Origin: DATBRV01 sp036560145 | Lineage (GTDB): Bacteria; Myxococcota_A; UBA9160; SMWR01 | Assembly (NCBI GenBank): GCA_036560145.1 | Contig: DATBRV010000120.1 | Location: forward strand, 1-64,000 | Length of the DNA: 64,000 nucleotides | Reading direction: 5' to 3' | Part shown: positions 9,158 to 17,270 of the stretch, piece by piece | Numbering within the stretch: position 1 is the first letter of the stretch | How the letters are laid out: the number at the start of each line of letters is the position of its first letter | Notes under the pieces: generated by a model | The model's input: the letters and a program-made list of their open reading frames with translations, nothing else | What the model was told of the DNA's origin: nothing | Databases searched by the model: none | Translations under genes and position numbers: made by a program

Positions 9158-9174
9158 CAAGCTGCGAAGCGCGA
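9157..9174. repeat. Possible remnant of the dispersed ~40-bp repeat
   Basis: AGCAAGCTGCGAAGCGCG lies between two convergent stop codons and resembles one end of the repeat at 28492-28540. It is short and may be chance similarity in GC-rich DNA. Confidence 0.25.
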
Positions 9175-9176
9175 TC

Positions 9177-11678
9177 CTAGCGGCGGGGGTCGGGCGGACG
9201 AGTGACGATCGCATCGCAGCCGTCGAAGGGCCTGCCATCCAGGGTTTCGCCCGTGAGGCACGCCGAGGTGTCGCCCGCCGCGATACCAGTCGCCTGGATC
9301 CGATAGCGCGAGACGAGATCCTTTCGCCCGTCGCCGTTCACGTCCCGTGGACGCAGGTTCGGATGCACGGGCGCCGCGCTCGCGGGGCCGAAGGCAAGGG
9401 TGGAGGGGTCGACGTCTGCCACGTCGAACGCATCGGAGCCGAGAATCGCCACCCGCACCACGCCGTGGCTGCGCAGCGGGATCTCATTGCGTGTTTTGCG
9501 GGGCCTGATGTCGATGTCGACCTCGAGCTGGGTCGGGATCACGTCGTCGAGCCTGGCCACGAACGCGTCCCTGTACCCGGCCAGGGTCGACTGCAGCGGA
9601 TTCACCGTCGGGAAGTCCGACGAATTGCTCCAGCCCGCAACGTGGATGCCGGCGGCCGCGTCGACGGCAAGCGCAGCCGCCGATTCGGATCCGCTGCCGC
9701 CGAGGTACGTGGAGAAGAGCAGCTCCGATCCGCTCGCATCGATCGCCGCCACGAAGACGTCGTCCTGCCCCGCCCGCGCTTGCTGAAGGGCCTTCCGGGT
9801 CGGGAATGCATCGGACCCCGTGGCGCCCGCGACCACGGCCACGTCGTCGACGAGCGCAATCGACGCGGCGATATCCGTGCCCTCTCCTCCCAGGTAGGTC
9901 GAGTAGCGCAGCGAGGACCCGCCCGGAGCGAGCTTGCTGATGAAGGCGTCGGCGCCACCGCCCGCGAACACGGGTTGAAGCGCGCCCTGGCTCACCGGGA
10001 AGTCGGTCGAGAAGGTAGGCCCGGCGACATAGGCATGGCCCTCGCGATCCACGCCGACCGAGCTGGCCCACTCGTTGCTCTCGCCGCCGAGATAGGTCGA
10101 GTAGGAGAGCGACGATCCGTCCGGAGCGAACTTCGCCACGAAGGCGTCGAACACGCCGCCGAAGGCCGGCTGAAGAGCGTTCTCGATGGGAAAGTCCAGT
10201 GAGCCGGTGAAGCCAGAGACGTAGGCGCTACCGGCGGCGTCCACGGCGATGGCGAGCCCCTGGTCGGCGGCGAGCCCTCCGAGGTAGGTGGAGTACACGA
10301 GCGCCGAGCCCGACGGGTCGAGCTTCGTCACGAACGCATCGACGAATCCGGCAAAAGAGCCCTGCACGGGATGCAGCGTCGGGAAGTCGGGAGAATCTCC
10401 CGCTCCTGTGACGTAGGCGTTGCCGGCCGAATCGATGGCGATCGCATTGCCCAGGTCGCAACACGCCCCAGTGCCGCCGAGGTAGGTGGAGTAGACGAGG
10501 TGCGATCCGTCCGGAGCGAGCTTCACCACGAAGGCATCGGAGCCTCCCGCCCTCAGCGTCTGGAAGGCGCCGGGTGTCGTGGGAAAGTTCGTCGAAGAGG
10601 TCTCTCCGGTCAGGTAGGCGTTGCCGTCGGCATCGACCGCGATGCCCCGCACCCGCTCCGAGTCGCCGCCGCCAAGATAGGTGGAGTAGAGGAGTGTCGC
10701 GCCATCGGGGGAGAGCTTCGCGACGAACAGGTCTTGGCACGGGATCGGCGTGTTCGGAAACGAGGTCCCGCAGCGCCCCGGTGAAAGGTCGGGCTGGAAC
10801 GCGTTCACCGTGGGGAATGCGACAGCGAGCGTGGTTCCCGCGATGTATACGTTTCCGGACGCATCGACCGCGATGCCGTAGGCATCGTCGCTATTCCAAT
10901 CGTCGGCGCCACCGAGGAAGCTCGCGTAGCTGAGCACCGGGTCGATCGTGAGCGGCCGATCACGATCGTACCCGTCCAGTCGAAACCCCACCTCGCGAGC
11001 GCCGTGCAGCACGTATCCGCTGCCGACGGATCTTCGCACCCCGTCGATCTCCTGGAAGGCCACCGGAGCATGCTGGACGATCTGGCCGCCAGGCGTTCGC
11101 AACACCAGAGCTCCGTCGTCGGCGAGCGCAACCTGCTCCACGCCGTCGAAGCGCAGCCGGATCGCGTCGGTGTCGCTGCGGGGTTCGACGACGAAGTCGA
11201 ACTCGAGCTGCCCGCCGCTCCCGCGGAACATCAGGTCGATGCCGGGATAGATCTCCCGGTATGCGACCTGCTGGTAGCGCACGATGTCCCGGCTCCAGCT
11301 TCGGGGATCCCGTCCTACCAGGTAGTGACTCTTGCCCGGTGCTGGGCTGAGTCCGACGACGCGCGCCCGCGGGTCGCCGCCGACGATGCTCATTCGGAGC
11401 ATCGCGCGAGCCTCGGCGTTCGCCGTGCGCTCGCTGAGGACCAGCAGCGCCTCCGCCGGGGTGAGAAACAGCGTGTATCCGTCTCCGCGGGCCACGAACT
11501 TCACGTTCGGATCGACCTGGCCGCGATTGCTCTCGAATTGGAAGGGCAGGCTGGCGTAGCTCGCTGCGATGGCGCGCATGGCGCCGGCCGGTTTCGGGAC
11601 GAGCGGCGCATCAGCGAACGCCAGCGCCGGAGCCAGCAGCGGAAGCAGCGCCACGAGAGGAGCGAGGAGAGTGACCAC
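9177..11678 (-). CDS. Secreted SBBP-repeat beta-propeller protein
   Basis: About 833 residues: a signal peptide, then the N-terminal domain that usually precedes these repeats (FESNRGQVDPNVKFVARGDG), and from about residue 255 seven SBBP repeats. Each repeat has the pattern YSTYLGG...GIAVD..GNAY(V/L)TG...FPT...Q and spans roughly 60-70 residues, as expected for propeller blades. The C-terminal 90 residues form the companion module ILGSDAFDVADVDPSTL...DVNGDGRKDL. Such proteins are abundant in Deltaproteobacteria, Acidobacteria and Planctomycetes; their role is unproven, probably surface binding. I favour the GTG at 11678, four bases after GGGAGG. An ATG at 11702 would add eight polar residues before the signal peptide. 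Confidence 0.85.
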   Translation of the reverse strand: MVTLLAPLVALLPLLAPALAFADAPLVPKPAGAMRAIAASYASLPFQFESNRGQVDPNVKFVARGDGYTLFLTPAEALLVLSERTANAEARAMLRMSIVGGDPRARVVGLSPAPGKSHYLVGRDPRSWSRDIVRYQQVAYREIYPGIDLMFRGSGGQLEFDFVVEPRSDTDAIRLRFDGVEQVALADDGALVLRTPGGQIVQHAPVAFQEIDGVRRSVGSGYVLHGAREVGFRLDGYDRDRPLTIDPVLSYASFLGGADDWNSDDAYGIAVDASGNVYIAGTTLAVAFPTVNAFQPDLSPGRCGTSFPNTPIPCQDLFVAKLSPDGATLLYSTYLGGGDSERVRGIAVDADGNAYLTGETSSTNFPTTPGAFQTLRAGGSDAFVVKLAPDGSHLVYSTYLGGTGACCDLGNAIAIDSAGNAYVTGAGDSPDFPTLHPVQGSFAGFVDAFVTKLDPSGSALVYSTYLGGLAADQGLAIAVDAAGSAYVSGFTGSLDFPIENALQPAFGGVFDAFVAKFAPDGSSLSYSTYLGGESNEWASSVGVDREGHAYVAGPTFSTDFPVSQGALQPVFAGGGADAFISKLAPGGSSLRYSTYLGGEGTDIAASIALVDDVAVVAGATGSDAFPTRKALQQARAGQDDVFVAAIDASGSELLFSTYLGGSGSESAAALAVDAAAGIHVAGWSNSSDFPTVNPLQSTLAGYRDAFVARLDDVIPTQLEVDIDIRPRKTRNEIPLRSHGVVRVAILGSDAFDVADVDPSTLAFGPASAAPVHPNLRPRDVNGDGRKDLVSRYRIQATGIAAGDTSACLTGETLDGRPFDGCDAIVTRPPDPRR

Positions 11679-11753
11679 GAGGCCTCCCTGGTCGCCGTCC
11701 ATTCTACCCCACTGCAGAAGACGGTAGGCCCCGGCCGTCCGCCGCCCCCGACG

Positions 11754-12590
11754 TCAGCCGCCCTGCGCCTCCAGCGCGCGCAGCAGCTCCTCGGGCTCGT
11801 GCTCGAGGCCGATGAAGCGCTGCGCGATGCGGCCCTCGGCGTCGATCAGGAAGGTCGCGACCAGGTGATCGATCTGGCCGTCGGGACGGCGCTGGCTGCC
11901 CACGCCGTAACCCTTCAGCACGGCTTCGATCGCTTCGGGATCGCCGGTGAGGAAGGACCAATGGGTGAGGTCCGCGCCGCGCTCCTGCGCGTAGGCGCGC
12001 AGCGCCATCGGGTTGTCGCGCAGCGGGTCGAGCGAGATCGAGACGAAGCGCGTGCGCGCGCGCAGCTCCGGCGGAAGCATGCGCTGGAGCGTCACGTGCG
12101 CGCTGGTGAGCATCGGGCACGGGCCCGGGCAGCTGGTGAAGATGAAGTCGAGCAGCACCAGCTTCCCGCGCAGATCGGCGAGCGCGAGCTTGGCGCCGCT
12201 CTGGTCGATCAGATCGAATTCCGGCGCCGGGTCGCGCTCCTCGGCCAGCTCCGAGAACGAGCCCGAGGAGCCGGCGCTGCCGGCGGCGCCCCGCACGGTC
12301 GCTTCCACCACCCGGAAGCTCTTGCCCGTCGCCTCGACGGTGAAATCGATCGCCTGGCCCGCGGAGAGTTTTTCGAGCACCGCGTGGTCGGGGACGTCGA
12401 AGCTCATGGTCATGGCGGGCATCAGGCCTTCGATCTCTTCGTGCTCGATCACCACCTGATGCTCCTCGAGCAGCACCTCGCGCACGACGCCGCGCGCCCG
12501 GTGCTGGTTCGGCGGGAGGCCCTCGCTGCACGCGGCGGCGGCCGCGAGGAGCAGGAGGATCGGGAGAACGGAGAGCGGGCGCGCGGACAT
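11754..12590 (-). CDS. SCO1/SenC copper lipoprotein with N-terminal CusF-like copper domain
   Basis: A 278-residue fusion. The lipobox LLLAAAAACSEG places the acylated cysteine at C21. Residues about 33-100 are a CusF-like copper-binding barrel with HEEIEGLMPAMTMSF, including the paired methionines. Residues about 120-278 are an SCO/thioredoxin fold with the copper ligands C154 and C158 (CPGPC) and H242 (DHLVATFLID). SCO proteins load copper into the CuA site of cytochrome oxidase or act as thiol-redox proteins, and CusF-type domains hand over Cu(I). The protein should face the periplasm. It lies 10 bases after the metallopeptidase gene, so they are likely co-transcribed. No oxidase gene is visible. 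Confidence 0.88.
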   Translation of the reverse strand: MSARPLSVLPILLLLAAAAACSEGLPPNQHRARGVVREVLLEEHQVVIEHEEIEGLMPAMTMSFDVPDHAVLEKLSAGQAIDFTVEATGKSFRVVEATVRGAAGSAGSSGSFSELAEERDPAPEFDLIDQSGAKLALADLRGKLVLLDFIFTSCPGPCPMLTSAHVTLQRMLPPELRARTRFVSISLDPLRDNPMALRAYAQERGADLTHWSFLTGDPEAIEAVLKGYGVGSQRRPDGQIDHLVATFLIDAEGRIAQRFIGLEHEPEELLRALEAQGG

Positions 12591-12600
12591 GGGGCGAACG

Positions 12601-13374
12601 CTAGCCGAGCTCCGCCTGGAAACCCGCCTCGAGCTCGGCGAGATCCGCGCGAAACGCGCGCTGGACCGCGCGCGGGAGGTTGCGCGTGCGCACCAGCTCC
12701 TCGACGAAGTCGCGTAGCGCGCGCTCGCCCGAGACGCGCGCGAGGTAGGCCAGCATCCCGTAGGACTCGAGATAGGCGAGCTGGGCGGCCTCCGGTCCGA
12801 AGCCGACGAAGCTCGGCGCGGAGAGCTGCGCGAGCGAGAAGAGGGATCCCTGCCGGCGGTAGTGCACCAGCACGGCGAGCTCGCGGTCGGAGAGGTGGCG
12901 CTTGCCGGCGGCGCGCGCTTCGAACCATTCGGCGAGGCCCTCGTTCAGCCAGGCCGGCAGCACGGCCGAGGGCATCGCGGCGTCGAGCGCCGCGTGCACC
13001 AGCTCGTGGTGCAGCACGCGCGAGAGCGCGTTTCCGAGCACGGTGTCGCCGCGCACGCGGATCACGCCCGCGTAGAAGCCGGCCGCCGAGAAGCGGAACA
13101 GCCCGGCGAACTCGCGATCGAAGATCGCCGGGTCGTAGATCACGACCTCGATCGCGCGCGGCGGCTCGAGGCCGAGCTGCGCGCGCAGCCGGTCATGGGC
13201 CGACTCCAGCTCGGCGAGCACCATCTGCTCGAAGCGGCGCGAGCCGCGCAGGCCGCTCGACTCGTCGATCGCGACGTCCTGGTAGAGGACGAAGTGCGAG
13301 GAGGTGCGCTTCTCGAACTTGCCGTCCGCACCGCGAGCCTGGGCCTGCGCCGCCAGCAGACAGGCGGCCGCCAC
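12601..13374 (-). CDS. Secreted gluzincin-type metallopeptidase (peptidase MA-like)
   Basis: 257 residues. The zinc motif HELVH is at 123-127, followed by the downstream acid in WLNEGLAEWF (E145 or E149), as in MA-clan 'peptidase MA-like' proteins. The N-terminus (ACLLAAQAQARG) looks like the end of a signal peptide. From the GTG at 13374 the hydrophobic stretch is short, and the frame stays open upstream into the aldo/keto reductase gene, so the true start may be slightly earlier. It probably acts in the periplasm; the substrate is unknown. It sits between the aldo/keto reductase (16 bases) and the copper lipoprotein (10 bases) on the same strand. Confidence 0.72.
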   Translation of the reverse strand: MAAACLLAAQAQARGADGKFEKRTSSHFVLYQDVAIDESSGLRGSRRFEQMVLAELESAHDRLRAQLGLEPPRAIEVVIYDPAIFDREFAGLFRFSAAGFYAGVIRVRGDTVLGNALSRVLHHELVHAALDAAMPSAVLPAWLNEGLAEWFEARAAGKRHLSDRELAVLVHYRRQGSLFSLAQLSAPSFVGFGPEAAQLAYLESYGMLAYLARVSGERALRDFVEELVRTRNLPRAVQRAFRADLAELEAGFQAELG

Positions 13375-13390
13375 GCCGAACGCGCTCGCG

Positions 13391-14407
13391 CTACTCCATC
13401 GGATAGCGGATCTCCTTCGAGATGCGATCCACCGCGGCGACCGCCTCGGGCGGCAGCTTGACGTCCGCCGCAGCGAGGTGATCGGCGAGCTGCTCGAGCG
13501 AGGTGACGCCGATGATGGCCGCGCCCACGAAATCGTGCGACAGCACCCAGGCCACCGCGAAGGTCACGGGCGAGAGGCCGCACTGCCGGGCTATTTCAGC
13601 GAAGCGCGCCGTCGAAGCGAGCGTGCGCTCGTTCACGAAGCGGTCCGTCATGACCCGGTTGCGCGGAGCGCCGCCGCGGTAGCCCGAGAAGCGCGAGCCC
13701 GCCGGCCAGGCGCCGTCCTGGTACTTGCCCGAGAGCACGCCGCCGCCGATCGGACTGTAGGCGAGCAGGCTCACCTGCTCGCGCTTGCAAACGAACGCCA
13801 GCTCGTCCTCGAAGCGCCGCGCCATCAGGCTGTAGTTGTTCTGGATCGTCTCGTAGCGGGCGACGCCCAGGCGATCCGACATCCAAAGGCTCCTGGTCAG
13901 GCCATAGGCGCTCTGGTTGCTGCAACCGATCGCGCGCACCTTGCCCTGCTCGACCAGCCGATCCAGCGCCTCCAGCGTCTCCTCGATCGGAAAATTCGGA
14001 TCCGGCCAGTGCGTCTGGTAGAGGTCGATGTAGTCCGTGTTCAGGCGCATCAGGCTGGCTTCGACCGCGCGCTCGATGTGGTGGCGGTCGAGCGCGCTCT
14101 GTCCGGATCGGACCGGCACCTGGAACCAGCCGCCGCCCGGCCCGGCCACCTTGGTCGCGATCGTGACCGCGTCGCGCGAGCGGCCCGCGAGCCACTTGGC
14201 GCAGATCTCCTCGCTGCGGCCGGCCCACTTCGGGTCGGGCGGCACCGGGTAGACCTCGGCCGTGTCGATGAAGGTGACGCCGGCGTCCCAGGCCATGTCG
14301 AGGCAACGCAGGCTGGTGGCCTCGTCGGCCATGCTGCCGAAGGTCATGGTGCCCATGCAGATCTCGGGCACCACCAGGCCGGTGCGGCCCAGGCGTCGCG
14401 TGCGCAT
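13391..14407 (-). CDS. Aldo/keto reductase
   Basis: A 338-residue (beta/alpha)8 NAD(P)H-dependent oxidoreductase. The catalytic tetrad is visible: D48 and Y53 (FIDTAEVYPVP), K86 (VTIATKV) and H133 (YQTHWPD). The order RRLGRTGLVVPEICMGTMTF...IGCSNQSAYG...YSPIGGGVLSGKY places it with Tas/YghZ-like members (COG0667) that take aldehydes or ketones. The native substrate cannot be assigned. The GST gene ends seven bases upstream, so the two are adjacent in the same direction. Confidence 0.9.
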   Translation of the reverse strand: MRTRRLGRTGLVVPEICMGTMTFGSMADEATSLRCLDMAWDAGVTFIDTAEVYPVPPDPKWAGRSEEICAKWLAGRSRDAVTIATKVAGPGGGWFQVPVRSGQSALDRHHIERAVEASLMRLNTDYIDLYQTHWPDPNFPIEETLEALDRLVEQGKVRAIGCSNQSAYGLTRSLWMSDRLGVARYETIQNNYSLMARRFEDELAFVCKREQVSLLAYSPIGGGVLSGKYQDGAWPAGSRFSGYRGGAPRNRVMTDRFVNERTLASTARFAEIARQCGLSPVTFAVAWVLSHDFVGAAIIGVTSLEQLADHLAAADVKLPPEAVAAVDRISKEIRYPME

Positions 14408-14414
14408 CGGGGCG

Positions 14415-15023
14415 CTAGGCCTTGGCGCTGGGACGCGAGGAGACGGCCTCGTACCAGCGCGCCAGGTTCTTCTGCTCGGGCTGGATGCCGATCTTCACGA
14501 CGCGGCCGAAATCGATTCCGATCAGCAGCGTGATGTCGGCGATCGTGTAGCGCGGGCCGGCGATGAACTCCCGCTTCGCGAGCTCGGAATCCACCCACTC
14601 GAGGCGCTTGGTGGCGGCCGCGCGACACACTTCTCCGTACTCGGGCACCTGCGGGATGCGGCCCTTGAAGAAGGCATGCGTGTTGCGGAACGTCTGCATG
14701 ATCGGGATCGCCACCTCCAGCTCCATCCGGCGCTGCCACATCTCGACGATCGCGCGGTCTTTGGCGTCGGTGCCCATCAGCGGCGGCCGCGGCTGGATCT
14801 CCTCGAAGTAGCGGCAGATCGCGACCGTCTCGCTGATCACCGTCCCGTCGTCGAGCTCGAGGATGGGGACGCCCCCCATCGGGTTCTTCGCGAGATAGGC
14901 GGCTTCCCGGTTCTCGGCCTTGCCGATGTCCACCTGCACCGAGGGGACGCTGATGCCCTTCTCGGCGAGGAAGACGCGGACGCGGCGCGGATTGGGCGCC
15001 ATGCTGCTGTCGTAGAGCTTCAT
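14415..15023 (-). CDS. Glutathione S-transferase
   Basis: 202 residues. The N-terminal thioredoxin-like domain begins MKLYDSSMAPNPRRVRVFLA and includes the glutathione-binding NPMGGVPILELDDG and the ETVAICRY motif; the helical C-domain carries FIAGPRYTIADITLLIGIDF. This is a typical soluble bacterial GST that conjugates or transfers glutathione. The start at 15023 is fixed by the conserved MKLY opening. It lies 20 bases after the histidine kinase stop and seven before the aldo/keto reductase. Confidence 0.9.
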   Translation of the reverse strand: MKLYDSSMAPNPRRVRVFLAEKGISVPSVQVDIGKAENREAAYLAKNPMGGVPILELDDGTVISETVAICRYFEEIQPRPPLMGTDAKDRAIVEMWQRRMELEVAIPIMQTFRNTHAFFKGRIPQVPEYGEVCRAAATKRLEWVDSELAKREFIAGPRYTIADITLLIGIDFGRVVKIGIQPEQKNLARWYEAVSSRPSAKA

Positions 15024-15043
15024 GGGGGGCCTCGGCTGGGGTT

Positions 15044-16804
15044 CTAGCCGGGCATTGTATCCGCGTCGGCGGGAAGCCGCACGGAGAAGCGGGTGCCGCG
15101 GCCGGCCTCGGACGCGACCGTGATCTCGCCCCCGTGCTTGCGCACGATCCCGTAGGCGATCGAGAGGCCGAGCCCCGTCCCCTCCCCCACCGGCTTGGTC
15201 GTAAAAAAAGGATCGAAGATCCGGCTCTTGATCTCGGGTGGGATGCCGCCGCCGTCGTCCTCCACGTCGACCACCACTTGCGCGCCCTCCACGCGGCTCA
15301 CGAGCTTGATGGTGCCGGCAACGGCGATCGCCTGTCCGGCGTTCAGCACGACGTTCAGGAACACCTGCTGGATCTCCTGCGGCACACACGTAATGGGCGG
15401 GAGGACGCCCCACTCCTTGTAGACCGTCGCGTGCTTGCGCAGCTGCGGCGCCGCCATGCGCAGCACGCCGTCGAGCAGCTGGTTGAGGTCCGTCAGCTCG
15501 CGGCGCCGGCTGCCGGCGTGCGCAAGGCCGCGCACGTCGCGCACGATGGCGGCGGCGCGCTCGACGCCCTCCAGCGATTCGTCGATCAGCTCTTCGCCCT
15601 CGGCGAGCAGCGCCGTGGCGTGCGCCCGGTCGCCCGGCTTGCGGACCGAATCGACGAACACCTCCCAGTGCTCGCGCAGGAGCGCGAGGTTCGCCTTGGC
15701 GAAGGCGAGCGGATTGTTGATCTCGTGCGCGATCCCCGCCGCCAGCTCGCCCACGGCGGCCAGGCGTCCGGAGAGCAGGAGCCCGTGGCGCAGCGAGTTG
15801 ATCTCCGCGAGGTCGCGCATCACCACCACGTGCCCGAGGGCAGAGCCCTGGCGATCGCGCAGCAGCGTCGAGGCCACCGCCACCGGGGTGCGACGCCCAC
15901 CGAAGGTGCGCAGCTCGCACTGGCGATCCGCGGGCGCCGCCGGCTCGAAGAGCGCCGCCGGCGGCTCGAGATGGTTCGTGAGACGCAGCCCGGTCAGCTC
16001 GTCGGGCCGGCACTCGAGCAGCCGCGCCAGCGCTTCGTTCGCGCTGCGCACGCTGCCGTCGAGGCGCAGCATCGCGACACCGTCCGGCAGCGTCTCGAGG
16101 ATCTCGCGGGCGAAATCGCCCGGCGCGAGCAGCGAATAGCCGTAGCGGAAGAAGCTCCAGGAGATCGTCCCGCCGAGTACTACGAAGGTGGCCGTGCCGA
16201 GGCGCGGCACCTGCACGCCCAGATAGGGCAGCACGCCGTCGGTCATGGTGGCGATCGAGAGCGGCGCGGAGAGCCCGATCATCACCCAGATGGCCTGCGC
16301 CCGTTCCCCCGGCGAGGCCAGCCGGCGATAACCGGAGAACGCGAACCCGATGGCGAGACCGACGCTCGTCAGCGTGAAGGCGATGAACACCGGATAGGCG
16401 GGGCCGAGGGAGAAGGCCCAGCCCCAGCTCGTGCGTTCGACCGACGGGTGCATCCAGGGCGTCATCCAATCGAGCAGCAGCAGCATGGCCCCGGTCGCGT
16501 AGAGCACCGGGAGCGCGCGCCGCGTGCGGCGCGCGGCGGCCCCCGTGAGGCCCAGGAAGAGATGGAGCACGAGGGGCCCGATGAAGACCCAGCCGAGCGT
16601 GGACGCGCGCACCAGCCACAGAACGGTGGCCTCGTCGCTGCTGGTGTTCCAGACCACCTCGCAGAGGGCCCAGAAGCTCGCCCCGCTCACCACCAGCGCG
16701 GCCAGGCGATTGCGCGGATCCCGGTGGTTGCGGGTCAGGATCGCGCTCGCGAGCATCGCCGTGACGATGCACGAGATCAGCGGGATCAGGACGTAGTGCT
16801 GCAT
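15044..16804 (-). CDS. Membrane sensor histidine kinase (7-TM, PAS, HisKA, HATPase)
   Basis: 586 residues. Residues about 1-215 contain several transmembrane helices of the 7-TM kinase N-terminal type. A PAS-like domain follows (ETLPDGVAMLRLDGSVRSAN). The HisKA motif GELAAGIAHEINNPLAFAK carries the phosphorylated H360. The ATPase domain has the N box (VVLNAGQAI) and the G boxes VEDDGGGIPPEIK and GTGLGLSI. No receiver or response-regulator gene is adjacent, so the partner is unknown. The ATG at 16804 starts directly on the first hydrophobic helix; an upstream in-frame start at 16831 adds nine polar residues. Confidence 0.88.
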   Translation of the reverse strand: MQHYVLIPLISCIVTAMLASAILTRNHRDPRNRLAALVVSGASFWALCEVVWNTSSDEATVLWLVRASTLGWVFIGPLVLHLFLGLTGAAARRTRRALPVLYATGAMLLLLDWMTPWMHPSVERTSWGWAFSLGPAYPVFIAFTLTSVGLAIGFAFSGYRRLASPGERAQAIWVMIGLSAPLSIATMTDGVLPYLGVQVPRLGTATFVVLGGTISWSFFRYGYSLLAPGDFAREILETLPDGVAMLRLDGSVRSANEALARLLECRPDELTGLRLTNHLEPPAALFEPAAPADRQCELRTFGGRRTPVAVASTLLRDRQGSALGHVVVMRDLAEINSLRHGLLLSGRLAAVGELAAGIAHEINNPLAFAKANLALLREHWEVFVDSVRKPGDRAHATALLAEGEELIDESLEGVERAAAIVRDVRGLAHAGSRRRELTDLNQLLDGVLRMAAPQLRKHATVYKEWGVLPPITCVPQEIQQVFLNVVLNAGQAIAVAGTIKLVSRVEGAQVVVDVEDDGGGIPPEIKSRIFDPFFTTKPVGEGTGLGLSIAYGIVRKHGGEITVASEAGRGTRFSVRLPADADTMPG

Positions 16805-16861
16805 CCGCCGCGCGCTCCTGCATGGGCCCATCGGCCCCCTCGGAGGCGCGCTTGATGCGGG

Positions 16862-17185
16862 CTACATCGCCCCGAACGTGAAGTACGTGAGGGCCGCCTC
16901 ACCGGCGACGCGCAGCAGCGCCATGAAGGCCCGCGCCGTGCTGTCGTCCGTCGGGACGTCGTTCGGGCAGCGTTTCTGCTGGCGCCCCTTGAGCAGCGAG
17001 AGGTGCTGCCCCATGCGCTCCATCCACAGCTCGTTCTGGAGCGCCTCGGCGCGATCCGTCATGCCCTGGAAGTGAGCGATCTGGCGCCTCAGCCGAGCGC
17101 ACTCGGCGGGACCCCCGGCGGCTTGCGCACCGGGCGGCGCGAGCAGGCCGGCGGCGAGCGCCGCCACGACGAGCCACTTCGTCAC
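16862..17185 (-). CDS. Small secreted protein (unknown)
   Basis: 107 residues from a GTG at 17185 after a GGGGGG ribosome site. A signal peptide (WLVVAALAAGLLAPPGAQA) is followed by a short mature part with two cysteines and LRRQIAHFQGMTDRAEALQN, probably helical. I do not recognise the family. It lies between the histidine kinase and the GMC genes on the same strand. Confidence 0.55.
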   Translation of the reverse strand: MTKWLVVAALAAGLLAPPGAQAAGGPAECARLRRQIAHFQGMTDRAEALQNELWMERMGQHLSLLKGRQQKRCPNDVPTDDSTARAFMALLRVAGEAALTYFTFGAM

Positions 17186-17270
17186 GCTACCCCCCCGACC
17201 GCGGAGGGACCCCCGCGGACACCCCCCTATCGGCCGACCGGGGGGGAGGGTGAAGGGGGAAAACCCGGGC

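Noticed and set aside
9177..11678. DNA repeats in the SBBP gene as a tandem-repeat array or CRISPR
   Set aside because: The periodic similarity is protein blade repetition with diverged codons; no constant-length repeats and spacers.
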